NCBI GenBank assembly: GCA_963813375.1
Contig: CAWEYT010000010.1
Coordinates: forward strand, 62,001-126,000
Direction: 5' to 3'
Origin: DASTFY01 sp963813375
GTDB taxonomy: Bacteria; Actinomycetota; Acidimicrobiia; Acidimicrobiales; Ilumatobacteraceae
Length of the DNA: 64,000 nt
Shown here: positions 34,818-43,504 of the stretch, piece by piece
Position numbering within the stretch: the stretch's first letter is position 1
Layout: every line of letters begins with the position of its first letter
Program-made: the position numbers and the translations under genes
The notes under the pieces: generated by a model
Seen by the model: the letters and a program-made list of their open reading frames with translations, nothing else
Databases searched by the model: none
Told to the model about the DNA's origin: nothing

Positions 34818-35960
34818 ATGCCTTACGCCGCCGCGCTCTCCGAGCACCGGGTGCCGGCCGCCGCCATCGGCGAAGTGGTCGGGGCGGTCGGCGAGGCGCT
34901 CGGCGGTGGTCCGCCCGATGTCGCCGTCCTGTTCGTCACCGGGGACCACGTGGGCGCGCTCGACGACATGGCCGCCACCGTGCAGACGCTGCTCGACCCC
35001 GAAGCGTTCATAGGTGCCACCGCCTGCGGCGTGCTGGCCGGCGGCCGAGGGGTCGAGGAGCGGCCCGGCGTCGCGCTGTGGGCGGGCCGGCTCCCCGGCC
35101 GCGCGCAGCCCGTCCACATCAGCGCCGACACCACCGAGGACGGCTGGACGTTCGCCGGCCTCGACGATGCGATGCGCGACGCGACGGAAGGCGGCGCGCT
35201 CGTCCTCTTGGCCGACCCCTTCTCGGTGCCCGTGGGCGACCTCTTGGGTGCCCTCCAGCGCGCCGTTCCCGGCCTGCCCGTGATCGGTGGCATGGCCTCG
35301 GCCGCCCGCGGGCCGGGCGGCAACCGCCTGGTCATCGGCGGCCGGGTGGCGAGCCACGGGGCGGTCGGGCTGGTCCTGGACGACCGGTCCGCGCCGGTGA
35401 CCGTCGTCTCGCAGGGCTGCCGGCCGATCGGCCAGGCGTTCACGGTGACGAGCGCCGAGCGTCACGTCATCCGCGAGCTCGCCGGTCGCCCCGCCCTGGA
35501 CCGCCTGATGGACATCGTCGACCGCCTCGACCCGGCCGACCGGGCCCTTGCCGCGGGCGGCCTGCTGTGCGGGATCGTGGTCGACGAGAAGGCGCTGGAC
35601 TTCGAGCGCGGCGACTTCCTGGTGCGCGGCGTCGTCGGCGCCGACCGGAGCAACGGCGCCATCGCCGTCGGTGCCGAGGTGCCCGTCGGCGCGGTCGTGC
35701 AGTTCCAGGTCCGCGACGCGGCGACGGCGCGGGAGGACATCGACGTGCTGCTGTCAGGGCACGAGGCGTCCGGTGCGCTGCTGTTCACCTGCAACGGCCG
35801 CGGTGCTCAGATGTTCGGTGACGCCGACCACGACGCCGGCGTGGTCCACGATCTGCTCGGCGGCGCGGTGGCCGGCATGTTCTGCGCGGGCGAGGTCGGC
35901 CCGGTGGCCGGGCGCAACGCCATCCACGGCTTCACCGCGTCGATGGCGCTCTTCCGCTGA
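34818..35960 (+). CDS. FIST domain protein (FIST_N plus FIST_C)
   Basis: 380 residues. FIST_N: DVAVLFVTGDHVGALDDMAATV, FIGATACGVLAGGRGVEERPG; FIST_C: GQAFTVTSAERHVIRELAGRPALD, VGAVVQFQVRDAATAREDI, SGALLFTCNGRGAQMFGD, GMFCAGEVGPVAGRNAIHGF and FTASMALFR. FIST proteins are thought to sense small molecules and usually feed signalling domains; here no kinase or HTH is attached, so any partner must be separate. It overlaps a 28-base tandem repeat at its stop codon. Confidence 0.88.
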   Translation: MPYAAALSEHRVPAAAIGEVVGAVGEALGGGPPDVAVLFVTGDHVGALDDMAATVQTLLDPEAFIGATACGVLAGGRGVEERPGVALWAGRLPGRAQPVHISADTTEDGWTFAGLDDAMRDATEGGALVLLADPFSVPVGDLLGALQRAVPGLPVIGGMASAARGPGGNRLVIGGRVASHGAVGLVLDDRSAPVTVVSQGCRPIGQAFTVTSAERHVIRELAGRPALDRLMDIVDRLDPADRALAAGGLLCGIVVDEKALDFERGDFLVRGVVGADRSNGAIAVGAEVPVGAVVQFQVRDAATAREDIDVLLSGHEASGALLFTCNGRGAQMFGDADHDAGVVHDLLGGAVAGMFCAGEVGPVAGRNAIHGFTASMALFR

Positions 35961-36014
35961 GCGAGCGAAGCGAGCTCCATGTCACGGAGCGAGCGAAGCG
36001 AGCTCCATGTCACG
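35959..36014. repeat. Perfect tandem duplication of a 28-base unit
   Basis: GAGCGAGCGAAGCGAGCTCC followed by ATGTCACG occurs at 35959-35986 and again at 35987-36014 with no mismatch. The first copy contains the FIST stop codon (ctGA). GAGCGAAGCGAGC-type runs are common intergenic repeats in GC-rich genomes. The unit includes ATG but no useful frame. Confidence 0.92.
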
Positions 36015-36066
36015 GTGCTCACGCAGCACGGTTGCCGCCGACGACCGACGGGTACCCTGACGGCCG

Positions 36067-38043
36067 ATGCCGCCCCTCTCCCCCGAGCTCGACCAGCAGG
36101 CCATCGACATCATCCGCGGGCTCGCCATGGACGCGCCGCTGGCGGCCAAGTCCGGGCACCAGGGCACCGCGATGGCGCTGGCTCCGCTCGGGCACGTCCT
36201 GTTCAGCCGGGTCATGCGGTACGACCCCGCGGACACGGCCTGGTTCGACCGGGACCGGTTCGTGCTGTCGAACGGCCACGCTTCCATCCTCCAGTACGCG
36301 CTGCTCTACCTGTCGGGCTGTGGGCTGGAGATGGACGACCTCCGGGCGTTCCGGCAGTGGGAGTCGCGCACGCCCGGCCACCCCGAACGGCGCCACACGC
36401 CGGGGGTCGAGGTCACCACCGGGCCGCTGGGCCAGGGACTCGGGGACTCCGTGGGCCTGGCCATCGCCGAGCGCGAGCTGCGGGCCCGCTTCGGTGCGGA
36501 CGTACAGGACCACCACACGTTCGTGATCGCCGGGGACGGTTGCCTCCAGGAGGGGCTCAGCCACGAGGCGGCATCGCTGGCCGGCCACCTCGGGCTCGGC
36601 CGGCTGATCCTCGTGTACGACGACAACCACATCACGATCGACGGGGCCACCACGCTGTCGTCGTCGGACGACGCGGCGGAGCGCTTCCGGGCCTACGGCT
36701 GGCACGTCGAGGAGCTCGGCGAGATCGCCAACGACTGCGACGCGCTGGAAGCGGCCATCAGGTCGGCCATGGAGGTCGAGGACCGGCCGTCGTTCCTGCG
36801 CCTGCGCAGCCACATCGGCTACCCGTCGCCGGACCACACCGACGACCACGAGGCGCACGGGCTGGCCTTCGACGAGGCCGACGTCAGCCGCACGAAGGCG
36901 GTGATGGGGATCCCGGACGAGCCCTTCTGGGCGCCGTCCGAGGTGGTGGAGGCCTACCGGGCCCACACCGCGGCGCGAGGCGCCGATGCCCGCCAGGCCT
37001 GGGACAAGCGGCTGGCCGGGTGGGACGGCGACCGGGCGGCCTGGGACGCGGCCTGGGCCGGCGAGGGCCTGCCGGGCTGGACCGACGCGCTCCCCCGGTT
37101 CGAGGCCGCCGAGAAGCTGGCCACCCGCCAGGCCCTGCAGAAGGTGCTCACCGCCAGCGCCGAGTCCGTGCCCGGTCTCGTCGTCGGAGCGGCCGACCTC
37201 ACCGGCAACACCGGCGCGAAGGTCGAGGGCGCCGTCCGGCAGTCGGCCGACGAGCCGGGCGGCCGGCAGGTCTACTACGGGATCCGGGAGCACGCGATGG
37301 GCGCGTGCCTGGTGGGCATGGCCTGCCACGGAGGCGTCGTGCCCGTCGGCGGGACCTTCTTCGTCTTCAGCGACTACGCCCGCCCGAGCCTGCGGCTCGC
37401 GGCCATGAGCCGGGCCCACGCGGTCTTCGTGTTCAGCCACGACTCGGTCGGCGTCGGGGAGGACGGTCCGACCCACCAGCCGGTCGAGCACCTGGCCGCG
37501 GTGCGGGCCATCCCCGGTCTCCAGGTCATCCGTCCCGCCGACGCCAACGAGACGGTCGAGGCGTGGAGGGTGGCGGTGGAGCACGACGGGCCGACGGCGC
37601 TGATCCTCAGCCGCCAGGGCATACCCGTGGTGACGGACGGGTCCGCGGTCGAGCACGGTGGAGCGGTCGTCCGGTCGGTCACCGACCCGCGGGTCGTGCT
37701 CGTCGGCACGGGCAGCGAGGTCGCCGTGTGCGTCGAAGCGGCCGAGCGGCTGGCCGACGACGGCATCGCGGCGTGCGTGGTCTCGCTGCCCTCCTGGGAC
37801 CGGTTCGAGGCTCAGACGGCCGCATACCGCGAGTCGGTGCTGCCACCGGGCGTGCCGGTGCTCTCGGTCGAGGCCGCGACGACCTTCGGCTGGACCCGCT
37901 GGGCCGACGACTCCATCGGCATCGATCGCTTCGGGGCCAGCGCCCCCGGGTCGGTGGCGCTGGACAAGCTGGGGATCAACGTGGACCATGTGGTCGCCCG
38001 GGCTCGAGGCCTGGTCACCCGCGCCGACCTGGGAGGTTCGTGA
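36067..38043 (+). CDS. tkt: Transketolase
   Basis: 658 residues, normal length. Thiamine-diphosphate domain: RDRFVLSNGHASILQYALLY, TGPLGQGLGDSVG, GDGCLQEGLSHEAA...LILVYDDNHITIDG (the GDG-x26-NN motif). Pyrimidine domain: YYGIREHAMGACLVGMACHG with the catalytic Glu, and HDSVGVGEDGPTHQPVEHLA. It transfers two-carbon units in the pentose phosphate pathway. Its stop overlaps the transaldolase start (TGATG), so both enzymes of the non-oxidative branch are coupled. Confidence 0.97.
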   Translation: MPPLSPELDQQAIDIIRGLAMDAPLAAKSGHQGTAMALAPLGHVLFSRVMRYDPADTAWFDRDRFVLSNGHASILQYALLYLSGCGLEMDDLRAFRQWESRTPGHPERRHTPGVEVTTGPLGQGLGDSVGLAIAERELRARFGADVQDHHTFVIAGDGCLQEGLSHEAASLAGHLGLGRLILVYDDNHITIDGATTLSSSDDAAERFRAYGWHVEELGEIANDCDALEAAIRSAMEVEDRPSFLRLRSHIGYPSPDHTDDHEAHGLAFDEADVSRTKAVMGIPDEPFWAPSEVVEAYRAHTAARGADARQAWDKRLAGWDGDRAAWDAAWAGEGLPGWTDALPRFEAAEKLATRQALQKVLTASAESVPGLVVGAADLTGNTGAKVEGAVRQSADEPGGRQVYYGIREHAMGACLVGMACHGGVVPVGGTFFVFSDYARPSLRLAAMSRAHAVFVFSHDSVGVGEDGPTHQPVEHLAAVRAIPGLQVIRPADANETVEAWRVAVEHDGPTALILSRQGIPVVTDGSAVEHGGAVVRSVTDPRVVLVGTGSEVAVCVEAAERLADDGIAACVVSLPSWDRFEAQTAAYRESVLPPGVPVLSVEAATTFGWTRWADDSIGIDRFGASAPGSVALDKLGINVDHVVARARGLVTRADLGGS

Positions 38044-39143
38044 TGGAACGCCTCATCCGCCTGTTCGAGGAGCAGGGTCAGAGCCCCTGGCTGGACAACC
38101 TGACGCGCGGCTACCTGACGAGCGGGGAGCTCGCCGGGCTCCGCGACGGGGGTATGCGCGGCCTCACGTCCAACCCGACCATCTTCCAGAAGGCCATCGA
38201 GGGCTCACCGCAGTACGACGACCAGTTCCGCACGCTGGCCGGCGACGACCGACCCGTCCTCGACGACTACTGGGCCCTGGTCCTGCAGGACATCCGTGGC
38301 GCGCTCGAGGTGTTCGCGCCGCTCTACGAGAGCTCGAAGGGCGGCGACGGCTTCGTCAGCGTGGAGGTCGCTCCTGATCTGGCGCACGACATGGAGGGCA
38401 CGGCCGCCGCCGCCCGCCACCTGCACGAGACCATCGCCCGACCGAACCTGCTGGTGAAGATCCCGGGGACGGCCGAGGGCGTCCCCGCCATCCGCCAGAT
38501 GATCAGCGAGGGACGATCCATCAACGTCACGTTGATCTTCAGCCTCCCGCGGTACGCGGACGTGATGGAGGCCTACCTCAGCGGGCTCGAGAGCCGCGAG
38601 GGCGATCTGTCGTCCATCCACAGCGTGGCCAGCTTCTTCATCAGCCGCGTGGACACGGAGGTGGACCGACGCCTCGAAGCGATCGGCTCGCCGGAAGCGC
38701 TCGCCCTGCGTGGGAAGGCCGCCGTCGCGCAGGGGCAGCTGGCCTACAAGGAGTTCCGCTCGACCTTCAGCGGGCCGCGGTGGGAGGCGCTCGTGGCCAG
38801 GGGCGCGATGCTCCAGCGGCCGTTGTGGGCCTCCACCTCGACCAAGAACCCGGCCTACCCCGACACCCTCTACGTCGACACGCTGATCGGTCCGGACACC
38901 GTCAACACCATGCCCGACGCCACGATCGAGGCGTTCGCCGACCACGGCACGCTCGCCCGCACCGTCGACAAGGACGTCGATCAGGCCGAGGCGGTCTGGC
39001 GCGAGCTGGCCGACGTGGGCGTGGACATGGACGACGTCGGTGCGCAGCTCGAGCGCGAGGGCGTGAGCTCGTTCCAGAAGAGCTTCGACGAGTTGCTGAC
39101 CGCCCTGCAGACGAAGGCCGGCGAGCTCTCCGCCGGCAGCTGA
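38043..39143 (+). CDS. tal: Transaldolase
   Basis: 366 residues of the actinobacterial long-type transaldolase: GLTSNPTIFQKAI, EVAPDLAHDMEGT, NLLVKIPGTAEGVPAI with the Schiff-base Lys in VKIPGT, NVTLIFSLPRYADVMEAYLSGLE, and STSTKNPAYPDTLYVDTLIG. It moves a dihydroxyacetone unit between sugar phosphates. The start overlaps the tkt stop. A cluster of hairpins follows it. Confidence 0.96.
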   Translation: MERLIRLFEEQGQSPWLDNLTRGYLTSGELAGLRDGGMRGLTSNPTIFQKAIEGSPQYDDQFRTLAGDDRPVLDDYWALVLQDIRGALEVFAPLYESSKGGDGFVSVEVAPDLAHDMEGTAAAARHLHETIARPNLLVKIPGTAEGVPAIRQMISEGRSINVTLIFSLPRYADVMEAYLSGLESREGDLSSIHSVASFFISRVDTEVDRRLEAIGSPEALALRGKAAVAQGQLAYKEFRSTFSGPRWEALVARGAMLQRPLWASTSTKNPAYPDTLYVDTLIGPDTVNTMPDATIEAFADHGTLARTVDKDVDQAEAVWRELADVGVDMDDVGAQLEREGVSSFQKSFDELLTALQTKAGELSAGS

Positions 39144-39450
39144 CCGCGCCGCATTCGGGGGTGCAACCCCGGAGCGGCCGAGGCGTGGCATCCGCCCGCC
39201 TTCGCCTCGGCCGTCCGGTGCGATGGATGCGCCGTCCGCCCGACGCATCCATCGCGATCCTGCCGGGAGGGGTGCCGCCCCTCTCCCGGGGGAGCCGGCC
39301 CGGGGGCCGGCTTGGTTCCCGCTTGATCGGTTGGCGCCCGGGGGCGCCGACATGGAGGAGACGGTCGACCCGAAGACCCATGACGCGACTTGTCGCAGAT
39401 TTCTCGCGAAGCTCGTGACGTGGCCGCCGGGGCCGGGCCGTGTCCGGCGT
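39144..39450. other. 307-base convergent gap with several inverted repeats
   Basis: Between tal and the convergent sulfite-oxidase-like gene. Contents: a perfect 12-base inverted repeat GCGATGGATGCG/CGCATCCATCGC (39220-39231 and 39244-39255); AGCCGGCCC/GGGCCGGCT near 39,292-39,312; and GGCGCCC/GGGCGCC near 39,333-39,349. I find no convincing open frame. These could be bidirectional terminators or remnants of a mobile palindrome. Confidence 0.6.
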
Positions 39451-41052
39451 TCAGCCGGCGCGGACCTGGAAGTGGCGGCGGTGCCAGCCCTGGGCGCCGT
39501 CGGGCGCGGGGGGTGCCGGCTGCTCGGGTTGGAGCTGCCCGTCGCCGTCGACGGCCCTGACGGTGACGAAGTGGTCGCCTGGCGTGGCGTCCCACTCGAG
39601 GACCCACTGGACCCAGCTGTCCTCGCTCGGCACGGAGCCGAGCCGGGCCTGCTCCCACGGACCGTCGTCCACCCGGACCTCGACCGCGGTGATCCCCCGG
39701 TGGGGGGCCCACGCGACACCGGCCACGGCCGCGGGTCCGGGATCCAGCTCGTCACCTTCGCGGGGCACGTCGACGCGGCTCATGGTCTTGACCGGCGCTT
39801 CCCGGGCCCAGCCGCGGGGCACCCAGTAGGCGACGTCGTCCTCCCAGGTCGTGAGCTTGAGATCGACGACCCACTTCGTGGCGCTGACGTAGCCGTAGAG
39901 GCCGGGCACGACCATGCGCACGGGGAAGCCGTGCGGGATGGGCAGCGGCTCGCCGTTCATGCCGACGGCCAGGAGCGCATCGCGGCCGTCGAGCAGCGCG
40001 GCCACGGGGGTTCCGCAGGTCCAGCCGTCGGCGGACGTGCTCAGGAGTTGCGTGGCGCCGGGATCGACACCGGCCTCATCGAGGACGTCGGCCAGCAGCA
40101 CACCCTTCCAGACCGCGTTGCCGACGAGCGGGCCGCCGACCTCGTTGGACACGCACGAGAGCGTCACCGTCCGTTCGACGAGCGGTCGGCTCAGCAAGTC
40201 GTCGAAGGACAGCTCCAGCTCCCGGTCGACCAGGCCGTGCACGCGCAGGCGCCAGCGATCGGGCGACACCTGCGGGACGAGCAGCGCGGTGTCGATGCGA
40301 TAGAAGTCGTCGTTCGGGGTGATGAACGGTGGCTGGCCGGTCACGCCGAGGTCCGCGCGGCCCGGCAGCGCCTGGATGTCGGAGGGCGCCGGTAGGACGA
40401 GGTCGCGGCGGGCGCCGGCCACCGCGTATCGCCGCTTGAGCACCTGGCCCACACCACCGGCCACCACCGCTCCGGCGCCGATCGCCGACAAGGACAGCAG
40501 GAAGGTGCGGCGATCCGGACCCACCGCGGCCGTCGTGCTGGCCGGCGGGTCCCAGCCGGTCGGGGGCGCGGCGGGCCGGACCTCGTGCCGAGCGCCGGGG
40601 CGCCATCCGCTCAGCCAGGCCAGCGCACCGGCCGCGGCCGCGCTCCCCAGCAGCGAAGGCAGGACGCTGGCCGCGCTGGCGTTCGAGCCGGAGAGGGCCG
40701 CGGCGGCACCGACGACACCGATGGCCGCGATGCCGGCGAGGGCCCGCCCCAGGTGGCGCTGGGCCAGCCGGCCGAGCGCAGCGGCGACAAGGGCGAGAAG
40801 GACCAGCGTGCCCGCGATGAGGGCCAGCTTGTCGTTGGTGCCGAACGTGCGGATGGCCCAGTCCTTCACCGCCCGCGGCACGTGGTCGATCACCCAATCG
40901 CCGACGGAGACCACCGGGCTGTCGCCGTCACGCCAGAACCCGGCGACGATGTGGGCCACACCGAGACCGAAGGCCAGCGAGACCAAGCCGGCCAGCGAGC
41001 CCTCCCACCGGCGCGCCGTTCCGGGCGCCCTCGGTGGGGGGTCACCGGTCAC
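39451..41052 (-). CDS. Membrane-anchored molybdopterin oxidoreductase (sulfite oxidase family)
   Basis: About 533 residues from GTG 41052 (GTG 41094 possible). The first 170 residues hold four to five membrane helices (LAGLVSLAFGLGVAHIVAGF, LALIAGTLVLLALVAAALG and others). A twin-arginine-like DRRTFLLSLSAIGAGAVVAG follows. The Mo-cofactor domain has VTGQPPFITPNDDFYRIDT, TLSCVSNEVGG with the Mo-ligating Cys, NAVWKGVLLADVL and HGFPVRMVVPGLYGYVSATKWV; the end is the Ig-like dimerisation domain. It resembles actinobacterial membrane-bound YedY/sulfite-oxidase-like enzymes; electron partner and substrate are unknown. Confidence 0.85.
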   Translation of the reverse strand: MTGDPPPRAPGTARRWEGSLAGLVSLAFGLGVAHIVAGFWRDGDSPVVSVGDWVIDHVPRAVKDWAIRTFGTNDKLALIAGTLVLLALVAAALGRLAQRHLGRALAGIAAIGVVGAAAALSGSNASAASVLPSLLGSAAAAGALAWLSGWRPGARHEVRPAAPPTGWDPPASTTAAVGPDRRTFLLSLSAIGAGAVVAGGVGQVLKRRYAVAGARRDLVLPAPSDIQALPGRADLGVTGQPPFITPNDDFYRIDTALLVPQVSPDRWRLRVHGLVDRELELSFDDLLSRPLVERTVTLSCVSNEVGGPLVGNAVWKGVLLADVLDEAGVDPGATQLLSTSADGWTCGTPVAALLDGRDALLAVGMNGEPLPIPHGFPVRMVVPGLYGYVSATKWVVDLKLTTWEDDVAYWVPRGWAREAPVKTMSRVDVPREGDELDPGPAAVAGVAWAPHRGITAVEVRVDDGPWEQARLGSVPSEDSWVQWVLEWDATPGDHFVTVRAVDGDGQLQPEQPAPPAPDGAQGWHRRHFQVRAG

Positions 41053-41173
41053 GGGACCAACGGTACGGGTCGATCGGCCTCCGTGGGTGGTCACGACCGG
41101 TCTTCGGTGCCACCGCGGGGATGGTTCGGTGCTCCGACGGACTGCCTCGGCGCGCCGGCCGTAGCATGCCGCG

Positions 41174-42223
41174 ATGACGTCGGTCCCCGCGGACAGCCTG
41201 GCCACCACGGCCGCGCCCGCGTTCCAGGAGGAGCTCGACCGCCTTCTCGAGGCCATCGCTCCGAAGGCCAACGCCCGCCTCGCCCGGGAACTGCTGGCCG
41301 TGGCCCTCGCCCTGGCCACGGACGACATCGACCGCCTCGACCTCAAGATCGCGACGGCCGCGCTGGCGGAGATGCGTGACGCCTTCCGGGTCTTCGCGCC
41401 GTACGGGGACATCCCGAAGGTGACGATCTTCGGCTCGGCCCGCACTCGCCCCGACGACCCCGTGTACGACCAGGCCCGCCGGGTGGCCGCCGACCTCGCC
41501 GGGCAGGGCTGGATGGTCGTCACCGGCGCCGGACCGGGGATCATGGCGGCGGGCATGGAAGGAGCCGGTCGGGAGCAGTCGATCGGCGTTTCGATCCGGC
41601 TGCCCTTCGAGCAGGCCGCCAACTCCGTCATCGCCGGTGATCACAAGTACGTCGCGATGAAGTACTTCTTCACCCGGAAGCTCATGCTGATCAAGGAGTC
41701 CAAGGCGTTCATCTGCCTGCCGGGCGGGTTCGGCACCCTCGACGAGACCTTCGAGCTGCTCACCCTGACGCAGACCGGCAAGGGCCTGCCCGTGCCCATC
41801 GTCTTCCTCGACACGCCGGGCGACACCTACTGGCGCACGGTGGAGACGTTCATCGAGCAGGAGTTGGTGACGCGTGGCGTCGTCAGCCCTGCGGACACCG
41901 GCCTCTACCGCGTGACCGATGACTGCGAGGTGGCGACCCGCGAGATCGAGCACTTCTACGCCAACTACCAGTCGCTGCGGTACGTCGGTGACCAGCTCGT
42001 GCTCCGCGTCCGACGGGCGCCGGACGACGGGGAGCTGGCCGTGCTCAACGAGCGTTTCGGCGCGCTGTGCAAGCGGGGCCGCATCGAACGCGCGGAGCCG
42101 CTGTCCGTGGAGGTCAAGGAGCGCGACGCACTCGACCTCCAGCGGGTGCGCTTCACGTTCGCCCGGCACGGCTTCGCGCAGCTGCGCGGTCTGATCGACG
42201 CGCTGAACGACCTGCCGGTCTGA
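41174..42223 (+). CDS. LOG/TIGR00730-family Rossmann-fold protein
   Basis: 349 residues, larger than the usual 180-190. The core has VTIFGSARTRPDDPVYDQARR, MVVTGAGPGIMAAGMEGAGR, SIGVSIRLPFEQAAN and the signature PGGFGTLDETFELLTLTQTGK. Core family members release free cytokinin bases from nucleoside 5'-monophosphates or hydrolyse purine nucleotides; long forms like this have N- and C-terminal additions of unknown role. Divergent from the sulfite-oxidase-like gene, convergent with the next. Confidence 0.86.
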   Translation: MTSVPADSLATTAAPAFQEELDRLLEAIAPKANARLARELLAVALALATDDIDRLDLKIATAALAEMRDAFRVFAPYGDIPKVTIFGSARTRPDDPVYDQARRVAADLAGQGWMVVTGAGPGIMAAGMEGAGREQSIGVSIRLPFEQAANSVIAGDHKYVAMKYFFTRKLMLIKESKAFICLPGGFGTLDETFELLTLTQTGKGLPVPIVFLDTPGDTYWRTVETFIEQELVTRGVVSPADTGLYRVTDDCEVATREIEHFYANYQSLRYVGDQLVLRVRRAPDDGELAVLNERFGALCKRGRIERAEPLSVEVKERDALDLQRVRFTFARHGFAQLRGLIDALNDLPV

Positions 42224-42226
42224 GCT

Positions 42227-43295
42227 TCAGTCGACGATGGCGAGGAGAGGGCTGAGGTCGAGCTCGTCCGCGGCCGGCAGGTAGGACGTGACCGCCTCCT
42301 TCTGCAGGCGCTCGGCCAGGTCGGGCTGGAAGAAGGCGTAGCCCTGGCGGATGACGTAGTTGAGGATGAAGAAGCGGTAGACCTCGCGCAGGAACTCCAC
42401 CTCTTTCGGGCGCAGCGGGTACACGCGGTGGTAGGCGTTGATGAAGAGTTGGAATCGAGGTTCGACGAACGTGTGCGGGCCGTAGGTGAACACGGTCCGG
42501 TCGCCCGTGCGGCTCGACACCCTCGACAGGAAGTAGAAGTCGAGCGTCCGCGGGTCCATCCGGAACCAGTCGTAGTCCCAACGGCTGTAGAGCCGGAAGC
42601 GGTCACCGTGGTAGTCGACGGAGAAGTTCCCGAGGTTCCAGTCGATGAGCACGGGGATCTTGACCCAGTCGTCGTAGCCCAGCGCGTCGAGCTGTTCGAG
42701 GAACCGCTCGCAGTGGTCCTGGATGGTCGAGCGCTCTCGATCGTTGTAAGGGAAACGACCGGCGGTCGCCGGATCCGACAGCAGGTCCAGCAGATGGATG
42801 GCGTCCGACTTGATCGATGTCGACGTCGGGGGCACGAGCCGGGCGACCTCACGGCAGGCCTGGTGGAACCGGGCCATCTCCTCGGCCAGGTTCTGCACGT
42901 CGTCGGAGGACACGATGCGGGGCAGCGAGCGGCGCTTGGGCACCTCCTCGTACAGGGCCGCCCAGAGCGCGCCATCGCGGTGCACGAAGACCCGCCCGTC
43001 CACCGTCACGCGTGTCGGCCAGCAGGTTGGCGTAGCGGGTGTCGTGCAACTGCTCCCGGCACCGGTGGAGGCGGTCGTGATCCTCCTTGAAGAGCCAGTA
43101 CGACCCGTACGAGGACACCTTGGCCACCAGATGGTGCCCGTCGGCGAGGGACAGGCGGTACACGTGGTTGGTCGAGACCATGGGGCTCAGCTCGGTCACG
43201 TCGACGATGCTCCCGCCGTAGCCCGAACGCTCGAAGGCGACGCGGGCCGTCTGCTCGTACGGATCGGTGACGGCGGGGGACGTCGACGAGCTCAT
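42227..43295 (-). CDS. Phosphotransferase (aminoglycoside-kinase-like fold) protein, one apparent insertion
   Basis: N-terminal lobe VTELSPMVSTNHVYRLSLAD then GHHLVAKVSSYGSYW, as in APH/choline-kinase-like proteins; after an extra base at 43,010 (ACG-C-GTG) it continues with TVDGRVFVHRDGALWAALYE, the HRD-replacing VLIDWNLGNFSV (Asp-x-x-x-x-Asn) and RWDYDWFRMDPRTLDFYFLS. The catalytic D-x-x-x-x-N and metal-binding D are present in the right order. The substrate is unknown. The start overlaps the small upstream gene by ATGA. Corrected length is about 355 residues. Confidence 0.7.
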
Positions 43296-43504
43296 TCGTC
43301 GCCCGACCGGTCCGGCGCCCGCAACAGGTGTGCCGCCTTCTCGACCGCGCGGCGGGCCTGGCTCAGCCGCTTCTCCTCCGCCGGGCGGGTGGCGTCGCCG
43401 CGGTCCACGGCCTGGCGGAGCACGTCCAGCGCGAGGTCGGCCAGCTCCTCGGCGATGGCGTCCAGCCGGTCCGCCAGCTCGTCCTGCCGCCGTGGGCCCG
43501 CCAT
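43292..43504 (-). CDS. Small helical protein of unknown function
   Basis: 70 residues, nearly all predicted helix with heptad-like spacing (QDELADRLDAIAEELADLAL, RLSQARRAVEKAAHLLRAP). It overlaps glcF upstream (TGATG) and the phosphotransferase-like gene downstream (ATGA), so it is translated as part of the glc-operon message. I have seen similar short proteins in actinobacteria but know no function. Confidence 0.65.
   Translation of the reverse strand: MAGPRRQDELADRLDAIAEELADLALDVLRQAVDRGDATRPAEEKRLSQARRAVEKAAHLLRAPDRSGDE

Noticed and set aside
35979..39143. A 1,054-codon plus-strand frame that would fuse an Arg/Gly-rich protein to transaldolase
   Set aside because: Its first two thirds are an out-of-frame shadow of the transketolase; only the transaldolase part, from the ATG at 38043, is real.
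38205..39755. A 516-codon minus-strand frame across tal and the hairpin gap
   Set aside because: Low-complexity antisense of tal and no recognisable domain.
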